Positions 50,461 through 59,895 of a DNA stretch of 64,000 nt are shown here, one piece after another (within the stretch, counting starts at the first letter, position 1; each line of letters starts with the position of its first letter). Both the position numbers and the translations under genes were made by a program. The DNA is from Chitinophagaceae bacterium PMP191F (lineage in GTDB: Bacteria; Bacteroidota; Bacteroidia; Chitinophagales; Chitinophagaceae): assembly GCA_001302245.1 (NCBI GenBank), contig LGYU01000018.1, positions 43,725-107,724 on the forward strand, given 5' to 3'. Below the pieces are notes generated by a model that was given only the letters and a program-made list of their open reading frames with translations, was not told the origin of the DNA and made no database searches.

Positions 50461-50815
50461 TGTGTACAGGGGAGTTTGAAAATCTGAGAATGTGCAAATT
50501 TGAAAATGGGATATCCTGATGGTTGTATTGTTTGATTGTTGTTGAAAGCTGCCGGCTTTGCACTACGGGCTGTGAGTAAATACAAGTTCCGAAGAAAGAA
50601 ATCCGAAGTAAGAAATACGGCTTCATTTTATTGCCGCTTTGCGATACTTAGCTAGTTGCCAGCAAAAATAGCATCGACCACTCACGACTGACGATTCACG
50701 ACTCAAGATCATATATTCACAATATTTCGTATCTTACAGCATCCTTCTGCAGCCCGCGGGAGGATTTTTTGTCTGTACTTATCCTGTTCACAGACAAGGC
50801 TTGTAAACACGATAT
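50461..50815. repeat. Composite intergenic repeat tract (copy 4, reverse orientation)
   Basis: Non-coding, 355 bases. It holds the repeat core inverted (GAGAATGTGC at 50486-50495, with TTTGAAAAT on the far side). GAAGAAAGAAATCCGAAGTAAG follows near 50589, and a run of CACGACT/CACGACTGACGATTCACGACT words lies near 50682-50704. A weak GTCTGT...ACAGAC inverted repeat lies at 50771-50795 just before the cytidine deaminase gene. No ORF looks coding. Confidence 0.5.
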
Positions 50816-51304
50816 ATGAAGAAAAACGAATACACCTTTGCTTACGAAGTTTACGACTCTATAGATGAACTGAAAGAAGAAGATGCCTGGTTGCTGAACG
50901 AAGCCCGTGAGGTAACGGAACATGCCTATGCACCATATTCGCACTTCCAGGTAGGCGCAGTGGGTAAAATGACAAACGGGGAAATTGTAGCTGGCTCTAA
51001 CCAGGAAAATGCATCCTTTCCGGCGGGGCTTTGTGCTGAAAGGGTTTTACTGGGTTCTGCGTCTTCATTGTACCCGGGTGTTCCGATTGAAACGATCGCT
51101 ATCAGTTATCAGAGCAGCAATAGTGAAAGTAATCAACCTATCAGTCCCTGTGGTATTTGTCGGCAATCGTTACAGGAATTTGAAACACGTGTCAATCATC
51201 CGATACGCCTGATATTGGGCGGCATGGAAGGTAAGGTATTTGTCATTCCTGATGCAGGCATGCTATTGCCGCTGGCATTTACCAGTAAAGAACTGAATGT
51301 CTGA
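50816..51304 (+). CDS. cdd: Cytidine deaminase
   Basis: A 162-residue zinc enzyme that deaminates cytidine and deoxycytidine in pyrimidine salvage. The zinc site is complete: CAERVLL (Cys and catalytic Glu) and PCGICRQ (two Cys). The YAPYSHFQVGAV stretch near residue 40 is the substrate-binding loop. Slightly longer than the ~130-residue tetrameric forms, because of an N-terminal extension. Confidence 0.94.
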   Translation: MKKNEYTFAYEVYDSIDELKEEDAWLLNEAREVTEHAYAPYSHFQVGAVGKMTNGEIVAGSNQENASFPAGLCAERVLLGSASSLYPGVPIETIAISYQSSNSESNQPISPCGICRQSLQEFETRVNHPIRLILGGMEGKVFVIPDAGMLLPLAFTSKELNV

Positions 51305-51316
51305 GGTCATTTTTGA

Positions 51317-51820
51317 TCACTTCTTGTCCTGCGCCACTACATAGCCGTTAAATGAGATCGGCTGACGATTGGTGCTGATCACCTGCAGGGATGCACTTCC
51401 ACCGGTGAAGATGCTGAGTGATAACTGTTGTACATCACGTGTGTCAGAAGGCTTTATAATAATATCCCATCCGTCTTTTTTATCCTTCACTGTATAAGAG
51501 AATTTGGTAGAGGTGAACTGTATACCGCCGCTGTTGGGATCTACATTGCCGTATGCCCTTCCAAAATAAGGCAGAAATGAGATCACAGAATCTTTGGTAA
51601 TGCGTACATCATATTCGCTGGTCAACTGGCGTGTGCGACCGCTCATAGGTAATACCGTCTGGGCCTTAAAAGTATAGTTCTGTGCATGAACAGCATTGGT
51701 AATAGCTTCATTTTTTTGCGCCTGCTTATTCTTTTTATTATCCTGCGCCAGCAGGGTATTATTCACTGCTGGTAACAGCAACAGTATTGTAATGCCCGCC
51801 AGGTAATATATCTTTTTCAT
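51317..51820 (-). CDS. DUF4251 secreted protein
   Basis: A 167-residue protein. The ATG at 51820 opens on a signal peptide (MKKIYYLAGITILLLLPAV, cleaved near LLAQ). The rest is mostly beta-strand (YTFKAQTVLPMSGRTRQLTS, FLPYFGRAYGNVDPNSGGIQ, SLSIFTGGSASLQV), the DUF4251 pattern. Function unknown. The longer frame to 51979 adds 53 residues that do not look secreted. It converges on the cytidine deaminase gene, 12 bases away. Confidence 0.85.
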   Translation of the reverse strand: MKKIYYLAGITILLLLPAVNNTLLAQDNKKNKQAQKNEAITNAVHAQNYTFKAQTVLPMSGRTRQLTSEYDVRITKDSVISFLPYFGRAYGNVDPNSGGIQFTSTKFSYTVKDKKDGWDIIIKPSDTRDVQQLSLSIFTGGSASLQVISTNRQPISFNGYVVAQDKK

Positions 51821-52149
51821 ATTGTCCTGTTTTTGTAATGTAATAAGCAGCAAGATAGTGGCTGGATACACAACTGGTGTACATGGAAGTGATATACTTA
51901 AAGTTACGAAATAGTTGGTTAAAGAATTATGAAAACCAGGTGCAGGTCGGGGCTTATCATTCACTTTCAGGGTGATCAATATTCTGTTTCAGTATTGCCA
52001 GGTAACGGCCAAAGCTTTTGTACATCATCCGTTTGTCAATGTAACAGCACGGGGCATCAGAACGGCATCACAGCAAACGCGGGGAAATTATAGCCGGCAG
52101 AAAAAAATAAAAATTATCAGGATTATCCGGCAGATCCTGAGACGGTATT
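51821..52149. other. Gap between the DUF4251 gene and the reductase 3' end
   Basis: It holds the upstream region of the DUF4251 gene on its left. One forward frame (51972-52196) is open for 74 codons, but it overlaps the reductase gene's end and has no domain or signal. Nothing else is visible. Confidence 0.4.
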
Positions 52150-53226
52150 TTATGCCTCCAGCCGGATATCATTTTCTGCAAATCCTACGCAGGTAAGAAT
52201 GAGTCCCTGCTCCATATCTTTTTCCGTCAATACATCATTGATGCTCATTTTTACACTGCCGTTGGTACAACGGGCCACGCAGGTACCGCAACGGCCTCCT
52301 TTACAACTGTAAGGCAGATGAATATCATGGTTCAGGGCTGCCTGCAGAATGGTGGTGGGATAACTTACACTGAACTCATATTGACGATTGTCGAAATATA
52401 ATGAAACCTTTCGGGGAGCAGTATCTATAGCAAATGCAGGAGGTGGAATGGTTTCAATAACAAAATTCTCTTTACGCAGTTGTGTTTCGGCAAAACCCAT
52501 TACACGGGCAGTAAACTGAACCATACGCATAAAAGGTCCGGGTCCGCAGGTATATAAAATACTATTGGCGGTAGCAGGAGTGTGTACAATATGTTCCGGC
52601 AACAGGAAATGACCAAAACGATAATCGTTCAGTAGTTTTTCAAACAACCAGTTATTCAGTCGTTGTGGTGGTGTTTCGTGATGAAGCGGGTTACTCAGTA
52701 ACAATACCTGTTTGAACCGCGGTTCATATTGTTGTTGCAATTGTTCCAGCTCACGGCGATAAATAATGTTCTGTTCATCGCGGTTCTGATAGATCAGCAA
52801 TACCGGGCTTAGTGGCTGTTGCTGTAAAATCTTTTTCAACAGTGAAAAAACAGGAACAATACCGCTGCCGGCGGCTACCAGTATTACCGGCCTGGTTTCT
52901 GCTGCATGTGTTTGCAGTGTAAACAAGCCGGAAGCAGGTAAACTGTTGAAAACACTGCCTGGTTGCAGGGTGTTCAGCAGGTAACGTGATATTTCACCGT
53001 TCTCTTTACGCTTAATGGTAATGGATATATTGCGGTCGATACCGGGAGCAGAACGGATAGAGTAGGAGCGCCGTACTTCGCGTTCATTATGCTGTACCAG
53101 TAGTGTAAGGAATTGTCCTGCATCATAAGTTACAGGCGTGCCGTTCACTTCTTCCAGCAGATACGTATTGGTATCAGGTGTTTCACGAATAACCTTGGTT
53201 ACTTTCCACAACAGGGGGGCCGTCAT
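52150..53226 (-). CDS. Ferredoxin-NAD(P)H reductase with plant-type [2Fe-2S] domain (PaaE/Hmp-like)
   Basis: A 358-residue electron-transfer enzyme. The FAD-binding domain (1-105) has RRSYSIRS. The NAD(P)-binding domain (about 108-235) has ILVAAGSGIVPVFSL and YTCGPGPFM. The C-terminal [2Fe-2S] ferredoxin domain (about 270-358) shows the Cys-x4-Cys-x2-Cys motif SCKGGRCGTC and a fourth Cys in LTCVG. Such proteins feed electrons to oxygenases or desaturases; the partner is not in the window. It overlaps the end of the YhdH-type gene by 4 bases (ATGA), so the two are translated together. Confidence 0.92.
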   Translation of the reverse strand: MTAPLLWKVTKVIRETPDTNTYLLEEVNGTPVTYDAGQFLTLLVQHNEREVRRSYSIRSAPGIDRNISITIKRKENGEISRYLLNTLQPGSVFNSLPASGLFTLQTHAAETRPVILVAAGSGIVPVFSLLKKILQQQPLSPVLLIYQNRDEQNIIYRRELEQLQQQYEPRFKQVLLLSNPLHHETPPQRLNNWLFEKLLNDYRFGHFLLPEHIVHTPATANSILYTCGPGPFMRMVQFTARVMGFAETQLRKENFVIETIPPPAFAIDTAPRKVSLYFDNRQYEFSVSYPTTILQAALNHDIHLPYSCKGGRCGTCVARCTNGSVKMSINDVLTEKDMEQGLILTCVGFAENDIRLEA

Positions 53227-54230
53227 TTATTATCGCACATTTTTACCAGGATGCGTCCCATTACCTTGCCCTGCAGAATAGCGTCAATATAATTGCTATT
53301 GAGCTCTTCCAGGGAAACTTCTTTGGCAATCGCATTCAGTTTATCTTTAATGTTCCACTGTTCGGCTAGCTTATCCCATACCGCCAGCCGGTTGCTCATA
53401 GGGGTTTCTGCCGATCCTACACCCAGCAAACTTACACCATTCAGAATAAAAGGATATACATTGGCTCCTTCCAGTTTGGGTGAACCTGCCAGCCCGGTGC
53501 TGACCACTGTGCCTTCAGCTTTACAACCTTTCAGCAGGGTAAGTAATGTATTGCCACCCACGGTATCAATAGCGCCTGCCCATTGCGGCCGCAGTAAACT
53601 TTTGCCGGAGGCATCATCTGCAAACGAGCGGGGTTCAATGCGGGCGGCCCCCAGGAATTGAAGGTATTCTGTTGCATTGGATTTACCACTTACAGCAATC
53701 ACTTCATAACCGGCTTTAGCCAGTATGGCCACAGCCATGCTGCCTACACCTCCGGATGCTCCTGTTACCACAACAGGACCTGCATCGGGCGTTTGTCCCA
53801 GCATTTCCATTTTAAACAGTGCAGAGGCAGCAGTAAAACCTGCAGTACCCATAACCATACATTCACGCAGGCTGTATTGCTCAGGCTTTTTAACGATCCA
53901 TGCCGCCGGTATGCGTATATACTCGCCAAAACCACCAGCCGTGTTCATGCCCAGGTCGTAACCCGTTACCAATACTTCGTCGCCGCTTACAAATGATTCG
54001 CTGCGGCTGAGTTCCACAATACCTGCTGCATCAATACCGGGGGTGTGCGGGTATTTGCGCGTGATGCCTTTGTTGCCTGTGGCAGAAAGCGCATCTTTAT
54101 AGTTAAGCGCAGAATATAACACCCGGATAACCACTTCGCCGGGCGGAAGATCATCCAGTTCGCGATTAATAATGGAACGTTCTATTTTTCCTTCGGGGGT
54201 TTCTGTAATCCAGAGTGCTTTAAAGGTCAT
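53223..54230 (-). CDS. YhdH/YhfP-family quinone oxidoreductase (acrylyl-CoA reductase-like)
   Basis: A 335-residue zinc-free medium-chain dehydrogenase. The N-terminal catalytic domain has LNYKDALSATGNKG and HTPGIDAAGIV. The Rossmann domain has VTGASGGVGSMAVAILAK near residues 155-175. This is the AcuI/YhdH group, which reduces acrylyl-CoA with NADPH. It is the first gene of a two-gene operon with the ferredoxin reductase. That pairing suggests a role in detoxifying enoyl or quinone compounds, but the link is inferred. Confidence 0.91.
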   Translation of the reverse strand: MTFKALWITETPEGKIERSIINRELDDLPPGEVVIRVLYSALNYKDALSATGNKGITRKYPHTPGIDAAGIVELSRSESFVSGDEVLVTGYDLGMNTAGGFGEYIRIPAAWIVKKPEQYSLRECMVMGTAGFTAASALFKMEMLGQTPDAGPVVVTGASGGVGSMAVAILAKAGYEVIAVSGKSNATEYLQFLGAARIEPRSFADDASGKSLLRPQWAGAIDTVGGNTLLTLLKGCKAEGTVVSTGLAGSPKLEGANVYPFILNGVSLLGVGSAETPMSNRLAVWDKLAEQWNIKDKLNAIAKEVSLEELNSNYIDAILQGKVMGRILVKMCDNK

Positions 54231-54283
54231 GGCCGATATTGATTTTATCTGAAATCATCAACTGTTGTGCCAACGATATCTAT

Positions 54284-54808
54284 TTAAGGAATGTTGAGCA
54301 ATTGGTGATAAAACGTATAGCTTTCGTCGTCAAAACATACAAATATTATTTCATTTAAAGCAGTATTCTGAAGCGGGTATTGCTGTATTGTGCTGACAGC
54401 AATGGCAGCGGCTTTTGCTTTCGGAAACCTGTACACGCCGGTACTGATGCCGGGAAAGGCGATGGAACTAACAGCGTGCTCAACGGCCAGCGCCAGTGAG
54501 TTGCGGTAACAACTGGCCAGCAGTTGTTCTTCATGACTGCGACCGCCCTGCCACACAGGACCAACCGTATGGATAACATATTTTGCAGGTAGCTTACCGG
54601 CAGTGGTGATCACGGCTTCGCCGGTAGCACAGCCGCCCTGTCGCGCGCGGATAGCCTGGCAGGCTTCCAGTATGGCAGAACCTCCGGCACGATGAATGGC
54701 TCCATCCACACCTCCTCCGCCCAGCAGGGAACCATTGGCAGCGTTGACAATGGCATCCGCCTGTATGCGGGTAATATCTCCTTTGTGTATGGTAATTCGG
54801 GTTTTCAT
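54284..54808 (-). CDS. Macro-domain O-acetyl-ADP-ribose deacetylase
   Basis: A 174-residue macro domain. It has DAIVNAANGSLLGGGGVDGA (ADP-ribose loop 1 with catalytic Asn/Asp), then GEAVITTAGKLPAKYVIHTV and FPGISTGVYRFP (loop 2). These proteins bind ADP-ribose and remove O-acetyl or ADP-ribosyl groups. It is the length of single-domain YmdB-type enzymes. It reads in the same direction as the YhdH operon, 53 bases before it, but with a separate function. Confidence 0.93.
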   Translation of the reverse strand: MKTRITIHKGDITRIQADAIVNAANGSLLGGGGVDGAIHRAGGSAILEACQAIRARQGGCATGEAVITTAGKLPAKYVIHTVGPVWQGGRSHEEQLLASCYRNSLALAVEHAVSSIAFPGISTGVYRFPKAKAAAIAVSTIQQYPLQNTALNEIIFVCFDDESYTFYHQLLNIP

Positions 54809-55148
54809 TGGAAAAAAAGATCAAATGTGAAAAGCCGGTTGTGAGTGGCGCGTCGTGAATGGTCAAAAATGAAAAGTCAAACGTGAATCGTGAGACATCA
54901 ATCGTGAGTGGTCAATGAAAACAGTTTCGGGTTGCGTGTTTCTGGTTCTGCAATTCCCGGATTCCTGATAAAAGAAATTTGGATCTCTGCTCCCTGGTTA
55001 ACCTGTCCATTTTTCAACATCTCAACCATTTACCACCTGAACCTTACCACTTATGTCTTTGCAGACTTCCGAGCCCAGATGGCTTACTGCATGTCCGCCA
55101 TAACCATCAAACAATAAATCAGCACATTCTTAAATTACCGTGTACTCA
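54809..55148. repeat. Composite intergenic repeat tract (copy 5)
   Basis: Non-coding, 340 bases. It starts with degenerate copies of GTGAGTGG / CGTGAATGGTC / CGTGAATCGTGAG (about 54841-54917). GTTTCTGGTTCTGCAATTCCCGG follows near 54938, CCTGAACCTTACC near 55034, and the core GCACATTCT at 55122-55130. The frame 54908-55117 is open but made of these words and not convincing as a gene. Confidence 0.5.
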
Positions 55149-55730
55149 TTAAAAAAGCGTTTGCACACCATTGGCAATCTTATTCTCATGCTCCAGCAAC
55201 CATCTTTTGCGCCACAGACCACCTGCATAACCAATCAGATCATTGTTAGATCCGATAACGCGGTGACAGGGTACTACAATAGCAAGCTGATTTTTACCGT
55301 TGGCAGATGCTGCTGCACGGATCACTTTGGAATCGCCCAGCCGGCGGGATAGTTCCAGATAGCTGATGGTTTTACCAAAAGGGATCTTCACCAGTTCCTG
55401 CCACACGATCTGCTGAAACGGTGTGCCCTGCTGCTGCATGGGAAAATCAAAAATGCGCCGGGTACCGGCAATATATTCCTGTAATTGTTTGATGGCCTGT
55501 ATTGCTACGGAAGGCAATGCGGGTGTGGCTGCAAAGGTGGAATGTACTTCGGCGTTTTCCAGGAAATGTACTTCCTGCACATACTCGTCAGTGCCTGATA
55601 CACGCAGCAAACCCACCGGTGATTCACAATAGGTAACAAAAATGCCGGCAGGCGCTGATGGCCGTACTGCTTCCTGTGGCGTAATAGCCGGCATAGCAAT
55701 ATCGAAAGGGGCCAAGGAGTTATCCGTCAT
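55149..55730 (-). CDS. ogt: Methylated-DNA-[protein]-cysteine S-methyltransferase
   Basis: A 193-residue DNA repair protein that takes alkyl groups from O6-alkylguanine onto its own cysteine. The active-site motif VVPCHRVIGSNNDLIGYAGG is complete, preceded by FGKTISYLELSRRLGDSKVI with the Arg finger region. There is no Ada N-terminal domain, so it is an Ogt-type stand-alone enzyme. Confidence 0.94.
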   Translation of the reverse strand: MTDNSLAPFDIAMPAITPQEAVRPSAPAGIFVTYCESPVGLLRVSGTDEYVQEVHFLENAEVHSTFAATPALPSVAIQAIKQLQEYIAGTRRIFDFPMQQQGTPFQQIVWQELVKIPFGKTISYLELSRRLGDSKVIRAAASANGKNQLAIVVPCHRVIGSNNDLIGYAGGLWRKRWLLEHENKIANGVQTLF

Positions 55731-55775
55731 GATAAAGCGTTTATAACGGTGATGATCCCGTGAAAAAAGCCGGTG

Positions 55776-56111
55776 TTATCCTATTTTCCAGCCATTGTCG
55801 ACAGGTTTGTCGGGACACAGTAAAACTACTTCTTTTTTGTCAGTGTAAACGCCCAGAATGAGGCATTCACTGAAAAAATTAGCAATCTGTTTGGGGGGAA
55901 AGTTTACAACTGCTACTACCTGCTTTCCAATCAATTCGTTTTGCGCATACAGTGCGGTAACCTGTGCCGAAGATTGTTTGATACCCAGTTCTCCAAAATC
56001 AATAGAAATCTGGTAGGCCGGCTTTTTTGCTTTTGGAAAATCGCTAACTTTCACAATCGTTCCGACCCTGATATCTATTTTCTCAAAATCATCCCAAGTT
56101 ATTGTTGACAT
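55776..56111 (-). CDS. csaA: tRNA-binding domain protein (CsaA-like)
   Basis: A 111-residue OB-fold protein of the Trbp111/CsaA family: DFEKIDIRVGTIVKVSDFPK, then KPAYQISIDFGELG and the late VVNFPPKQIANFFSECLILG. It binds tRNA or acts as a chaperone in other bacteria. It lies 45 bases upstream of ogt on the same strand and is divergent from the OsmC gene. Confidence 0.92.
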   Translation of the reverse strand: MSTITWDDFEKIDIRVGTIVKVSDFPKAKKPAYQISIDFGELGIKQSSAQVTALYAQNELIGKQVVAVVNFPPKQIANFFSECLILGVYTDKKEVVLLCPDKPVDNGWKIG

Positions 56112-56147
56112 CCATTATATTTTTTCAACATCTAAATTAGACAAATT

Positions 56148-56558
56148 ATGAAACGTAACGCAACCGCAGTATGGAACGGATCAGGAAAAGATGGAAACGG
56201 TACCCTTACCACGCAAAGTACAACCCTTAATAAAACCCAGTACTCTTACAAATCTCGTTTTGAAGAAGGCACGGGCACCAATCCTGAAGAATTGATTGCA
56301 GCTGCACATGCAGGCTGTTTTACCATGAAGCTGGCCTTTGTACTGGGCGGCGGTGGTTTTACTCCGGAAAGTATTGAAACCACTTCTACAATAACACTGG
56401 ATAATGGCGCTATTACAGAATCACATCTTGTGGTAAAAGCAAAAGTACCCGGCATTACTGAAGATAAATTTAAAGAAGCAGTGGCCGATGCAGAAGCAAA
56501 CTGCCCGGTGAGCAAAGTCCTGAACGCAAAGATCAGCTCTGAAGCTACTTTAGTGTAA
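56148..56558 (+). CDS. OsmC-family peroxiredoxin
   Basis: A 136-residue thiol peroxidase that reduces organic hydroperoxides. Both catalytic cysteines are present: Cys57 in AAHAGCFTM and Cys119 in EANCPVSKV. The early TNPEELIAAAHAGC stretch is the family signature. It is monocistronic, with a strong terminator 26 bases downstream. Confidence 0.94.
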   Translation: MKRNATAVWNGSGKDGNGTLTTQSTTLNKTQYSYKSRFEEGTGTNPEELIAAAHAGCFTMKLAFVLGGGGFTPESIETTSTITLDNGAITESHLVVKAKVPGITEDKFKEAVADAEANCPVSKVLNAKISSEATLV

Positions 56559-56583
56559 TAACAATTTATTTGTACATAGCACA

Positions 56584-56619
56584 ATGGGAATAAGCAGATG
56601 CTTATTCCCATCTTTTTTT
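56584..56619 (+). terminator. Intrinsic terminator after the OsmC gene
   Basis: A 13-base perfect stem ATGGGAATAAGCA/TGCTTATTCCCAT with a 2-base centre, followed by C and seven T. Confidence 0.9.
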
Positions 56620-56785
56620 GTAGAACCTGCAACTGGTAATAATACTGAAATAATATCAGGCTGTTTTTTGCGTTACTGCTGAATACTGTTTCATGAAGAA
56701 ATAGGTATGATGGATATTTTTTATTGTTATGTGTGACACGTAAAAAAGCAAATGTGGCAATGCTATTGTGGTGCGCGATGTCTTT

Positions 56786-56793
56786 TATATTTG
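56786..56793 (+). promoter_or_regulatory. Candidate -7 element (TATATTTG) of the T9SS protein gene
   Basis: Exact match to TAnnTTTG, 39 bases before the ATG. A TTG lies 17 bases upstream (56766-56768), close to the -33 position. Confidence 0.45.
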
Positions 56794-56832
56794 CAGTGAT
56801 ACCTGAAAAACCAACCCTTTTTTCCGGAGCCT

Positions 56833-59800
56833 ATGAGGAATTTTCTACTTAGTTTATCAGTAACCCTGTTTTCTGCTGTTTCTTCCTTTGCGCAAAATGT
56901 TTTAATTATAAATGATGGAGGTGCCTATACCATGCACCTCAGGTGGCAGGCAATTGTTACAGGTATGGGATATACAGCCAATTTACAGCCCACCTCCGTA
57001 CTGGATAATACATCCTTTTTTGCCAGTACCAATGCATTGATCATTCCTTCAGGTTTTACCTCATTAACAACAACGCAGATCAATACCGTACAAGCTTTTC
57101 TGCAGTCTGGCAAAGCTGTGTATGTACAGGGTGAGTATCTGATTACCTATCAGGGCAATCAATTTTTTAGCCAACTTGTCAATAGCCTGGGTGGAAATTT
57201 TACGTGGACAGGAACAGTAAGCGGAAGTCTTATACCCAATGATGTACGTGGACCAATCTCAGGGCCTGGTTTGCCATACTATTGGTATGGCGCAACCGGC
57301 ACCACTACCAGCCGTTATGTAACTCCCTTTATAATTTATAATTCCACACCTATAGGCTGGGTATTTGATCCACCCAATCAGGCCTATGGAATGCTGATCA
57401 CCACAACAGATCAGGATTGGGTACTGAATAGCGGCATTTATTCTGATGCACAAACAGTAATGAAGAATATATTGCTGAAGTTACTGAACCCTATACAAAC
57501 AGTCAATACTACTCTTCAGATCTGCTCCGGGCAACTACCTTATACATGGCATGGACAAAGCATTGCCGCCGGTGGGTTGTCAATAGCCTCCTATATAACA
57601 ACATCAGTACTGACCGGTAAGGACAGCGTAACCGTTCTGCATCTTGAAGTACAGAATTCTATAAATACTACTCAATCAATTACCATCTGCGCCAGCCAGT
57701 TGCCCTATACATGGCATGGACAAACTGTTAACGCCGGAGGTACTGCCGTAGCTACTTATATAACAACATCTGCAGCAGGTTGTGACAGCGTTGTAAAACT
57801 GGATCTTACAGTGAATCCATTGAAAACAGGAACTGAAAATATTACTATCTGTGCAAACCAATTACCGTATACCTGGCATGGGCAGGCGGTCAGTGTAGGC
57901 GGCGCAGCGGTAGCTACTTATACAACTTCTTCTTTCCTGACAGGTTGTGACAGTATTGTAACATTAAACCTTACTGTAAACCCGGTAAAAACAACCACGG
58001 AAAACATTACTATTTGTGCCAATCAGCTACCGTATACCTGGCATAGTAAAACTGTAACTGCCGGAGGTACTGCTGCAGCTACCTATACCACAGCCTCTTT
58101 GCTGACAGGTTGTGATAGTACGGTAACATTAAATCTTACTGTAAACCCGGTAAAAACAGCCACGGAAAGTATTACTATCTGCGCCGGCCAGTTGCCCTAT
58201 ATATGGAACGGCCAAACCATCGCTGCCGGAGGTACTGCAGTTGCCACCTATACTATTCCATCTGCATTAACCGGTTGCGATAGTATCACCACGCTGAACC
58301 TGGTTCTGAATGCTGCGCCTGTTTTGGGTGCTCAGCCCGGCGATGCAACTATTTTAATTGGCGATAATACCAGTTTTGCCATTACGGCCAGTGGCGCAGG
58401 TATCAGTTACCAGTGGCAGGTAAATACAGGAAGTGGTTTTGTGAATGTAACAGATGGAGTCGTATACAGCGGTGCTGCTACAGCTACGTTAAATATCACC
58501 AATGCTCCGCTCAGTATGAATGGCTACCATTATCGCTGTGCAGTAACAGGTACATGCGGTGCCCCGGTTATCAGTAATGAATCGTTACTGACAGTTAATA
58601 AACATCCGCAAACCATATCATTCCAATCTTATACAAATGGCAGTACGGTGCCCAAAACGTATGGTGATGCTGATTTCAGTGCTGCAGCTACAGCTTCTTC
58701 CGGTTTAACCGTTACTTACAACAGCAGCAACACTGCAGTGGCAACCATCAATGCTGCCGGACAGGTATCTGTTAAAGGGGCAGGGACTACTATGATCACT
58801 GCAATACAGGGCGGAGACGCTATGTTCCAGTCTGCAGCAACAGCTACTTTATTTATACAGGTCCATAAAAAAGACTTACAGATAGTAGCCGATTATAAAA
58901 CAAGACCGTATGGTGAGCCTAATCCTTCATTGACAATAAGCTATTCAGGATTTGTGAACGGCGAAAATGAATCGGCCATCACTGCGCCTGTACCGGCTAC
59001 CGGTGTAATACTGACCACTATGCCCGGTACTTATCCCATTACCTTGTCTGGTGGAGCCGCCGCCAACTACAACCTGCTTTTAACCAATGGCAGTTTTGAA
59101 GTAACAGGAGCTGTGGTGTATATTGATCTGCAGCCGAATAACCAGGATGCCTGTGAAAAAGGGCAGGCCGGGTTTATTACCGCGGCAAGTGCTGCCAGTC
59201 CTATTGTTACAGTGGCCTATCAATGGCAGGAAAGTATGAATGGTACCAACTGGCAGGATATTGCAGGTGCTACCGGTGATACCTATGTTACAGCAGCAGT
59301 GAACAGCCGTTATGTTCGTTGTGTTATTCTTGCACCGGGTACGGCAGCACCTACACAGGCCGCATATTTTACAGTAAATCCTTTGCCAGATGTCAAGGCG
59401 TTTAAGTCAAACGATCTGGATTGTAACCTGGGCAGTGCCAAACTCACAGCCACAGGTGCGGTATCTTACAACTGGTCGCCACTGACAGGAATGAACAATG
59501 CGGGGATTGCCAACCCGGTTGTTAGTCCAACAGCAGCAACTATGTATACCGTAACCGGTACTGATGACAAAGGATGCATAAATTCAGATAGTGTAAAAGT
59601 GGAGATACTTACTATCAGGAATGGGGAAAATGTAGTAGCCAATGCCTTTACGCCCAATGGTGATGGTAAGAACGATTGTTTTGGTATCAAATACTGGGGG
59701 GTGATCCAGAAAATAGAATTCAGCGTTTACAACCGCGATGGCCGCCGTATTTTTCATACTACCACACCGGGAGCCTGCTGGGACGGTACTTTCAATGGTC

Positions 59801-59895
59801 AGCCGCAATCTACCGGTACGTACGTATACAGTATCCGCGCATTAACGCAATGCGGCGTCATTGACAGAAAGGGTACCGTGACGTTGATCAGGTAG
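56833..59895 (+). CDS. Type IX-secreted surface protein with tandem repeats and gliding-type C-terminal domain
   Basis: A 1020-residue exported protein. It has a signal peptide (cleaved near SFAQ, residue ~21) and an N-terminal domain (25-225). Five tandem ~55-residue repeats follow (about 227-500), each built on ICxxQLPYTWHGQ and TGCDSxVTLNLTV. Next come an Ig-like segment (SYQWQVNTGSG), an MBG-type domain (TYGDADFSA; PYGEPNPSL) and a second Ig-like segment. The last ~90 residues (ANAFTPNGDGKNDCFGIKYW to VTLIR) are the gliding-motility-associated, type B T9SS sorting domain. It is probably an adhesin-like surface protein. No enzyme motif is visible. Confidence 0.88.
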   Translation: MRNFLLSLSVTLFSAVSSFAQNVLIINDGGAYTMHLRWQAIVTGMGYTANLQPTSVLDNTSFFASTNALIIPSGFTSLTTTQINTVQAFLQSGKAVYVQGEYLITYQGNQFFSQLVNSLGGNFTWTGTVSGSLIPNDVRGPISGPGLPYYWYGATGTTTSRYVTPFIIYNSTPIGWVFDPPNQAYGMLITTTDQDWVLNSGIYSDAQTVMKNILLKLLNPIQTVNTTLQICSGQLPYTWHGQSIAAGGLSIASYITTSVLTGKDSVTVLHLEVQNSINTTQSITICASQLPYTWHGQTVNAGGTAVATYITTSAAGCDSVVKLDLTVNPLKTGTENITICANQLPYTWHGQAVSVGGAAVATYTTSSFLTGCDSIVTLNLTVNPVKTTTENITICANQLPYTWHSKTVTAGGTAAATYTTASLLTGCDSTVTLNLTVNPVKTATESITICAGQLPYIWNGQTIAAGGTAVATYTIPSALTGCDSITTLNLVLNAAPVLGAQPGDATILIGDNTSFAITASGAGISYQWQVNTGSGFVNVTDGVVYSGAATATLNITNAPLSMNGYHYRCAVTGTCGAPVISNESLLTVNKHPQTISFQSYTNGSTVPKTYGDADFSAAATASSGLTVTYNSSNTAVATINAAGQVSVKGAGTTMITAIQGGDAMFQSAATATLFIQVHKKDLQIVADYKTRPYGEPNPSLTISYSGFVNGENESAITAPVPATGVILTTMPGTYPITLSGGAAANYNLLLTNGSFEVTGAVVYIDLQPNNQDACEKGQAGFITAASAASPIVTVAYQWQESMNGTNWQDIAGATGDTYVTAAVNSRYVRCVILAPGTAAPTQAAYFTVNPLPDVKAFKSNDLDCNLGSAKLTATGAVSYNWSPLTGMNNAGIANPVVSPTAATMYTVTGTDDKGCINSDSVKVEILTIRNGENVVANAFTPNGDGKNDCFGIKYWGVIQKIEFSVYNRDGRRIFHTTTPGACWDGTFNGQPQSTGTYVYSIRALTQCGVIDRKGTVTLIR
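57513..58335 (+). repeat. Five tandem ~165-base repeats inside the T9SS protein gene
   Basis: Repeat units begin at 57513, 57679, 57841, 58006 and 58171, a period of 162-166 bases (about 55 codons) each. The first unit is the most diverged; units 3 and 4 are the most alike. Confidence 0.85.

Noticed and set aside
54908..55117. 69-codon forward frame between the macro-domain gene and ogt
   Set aside because: It consists of the repeat words found in other gaps of the window; no coding signature.
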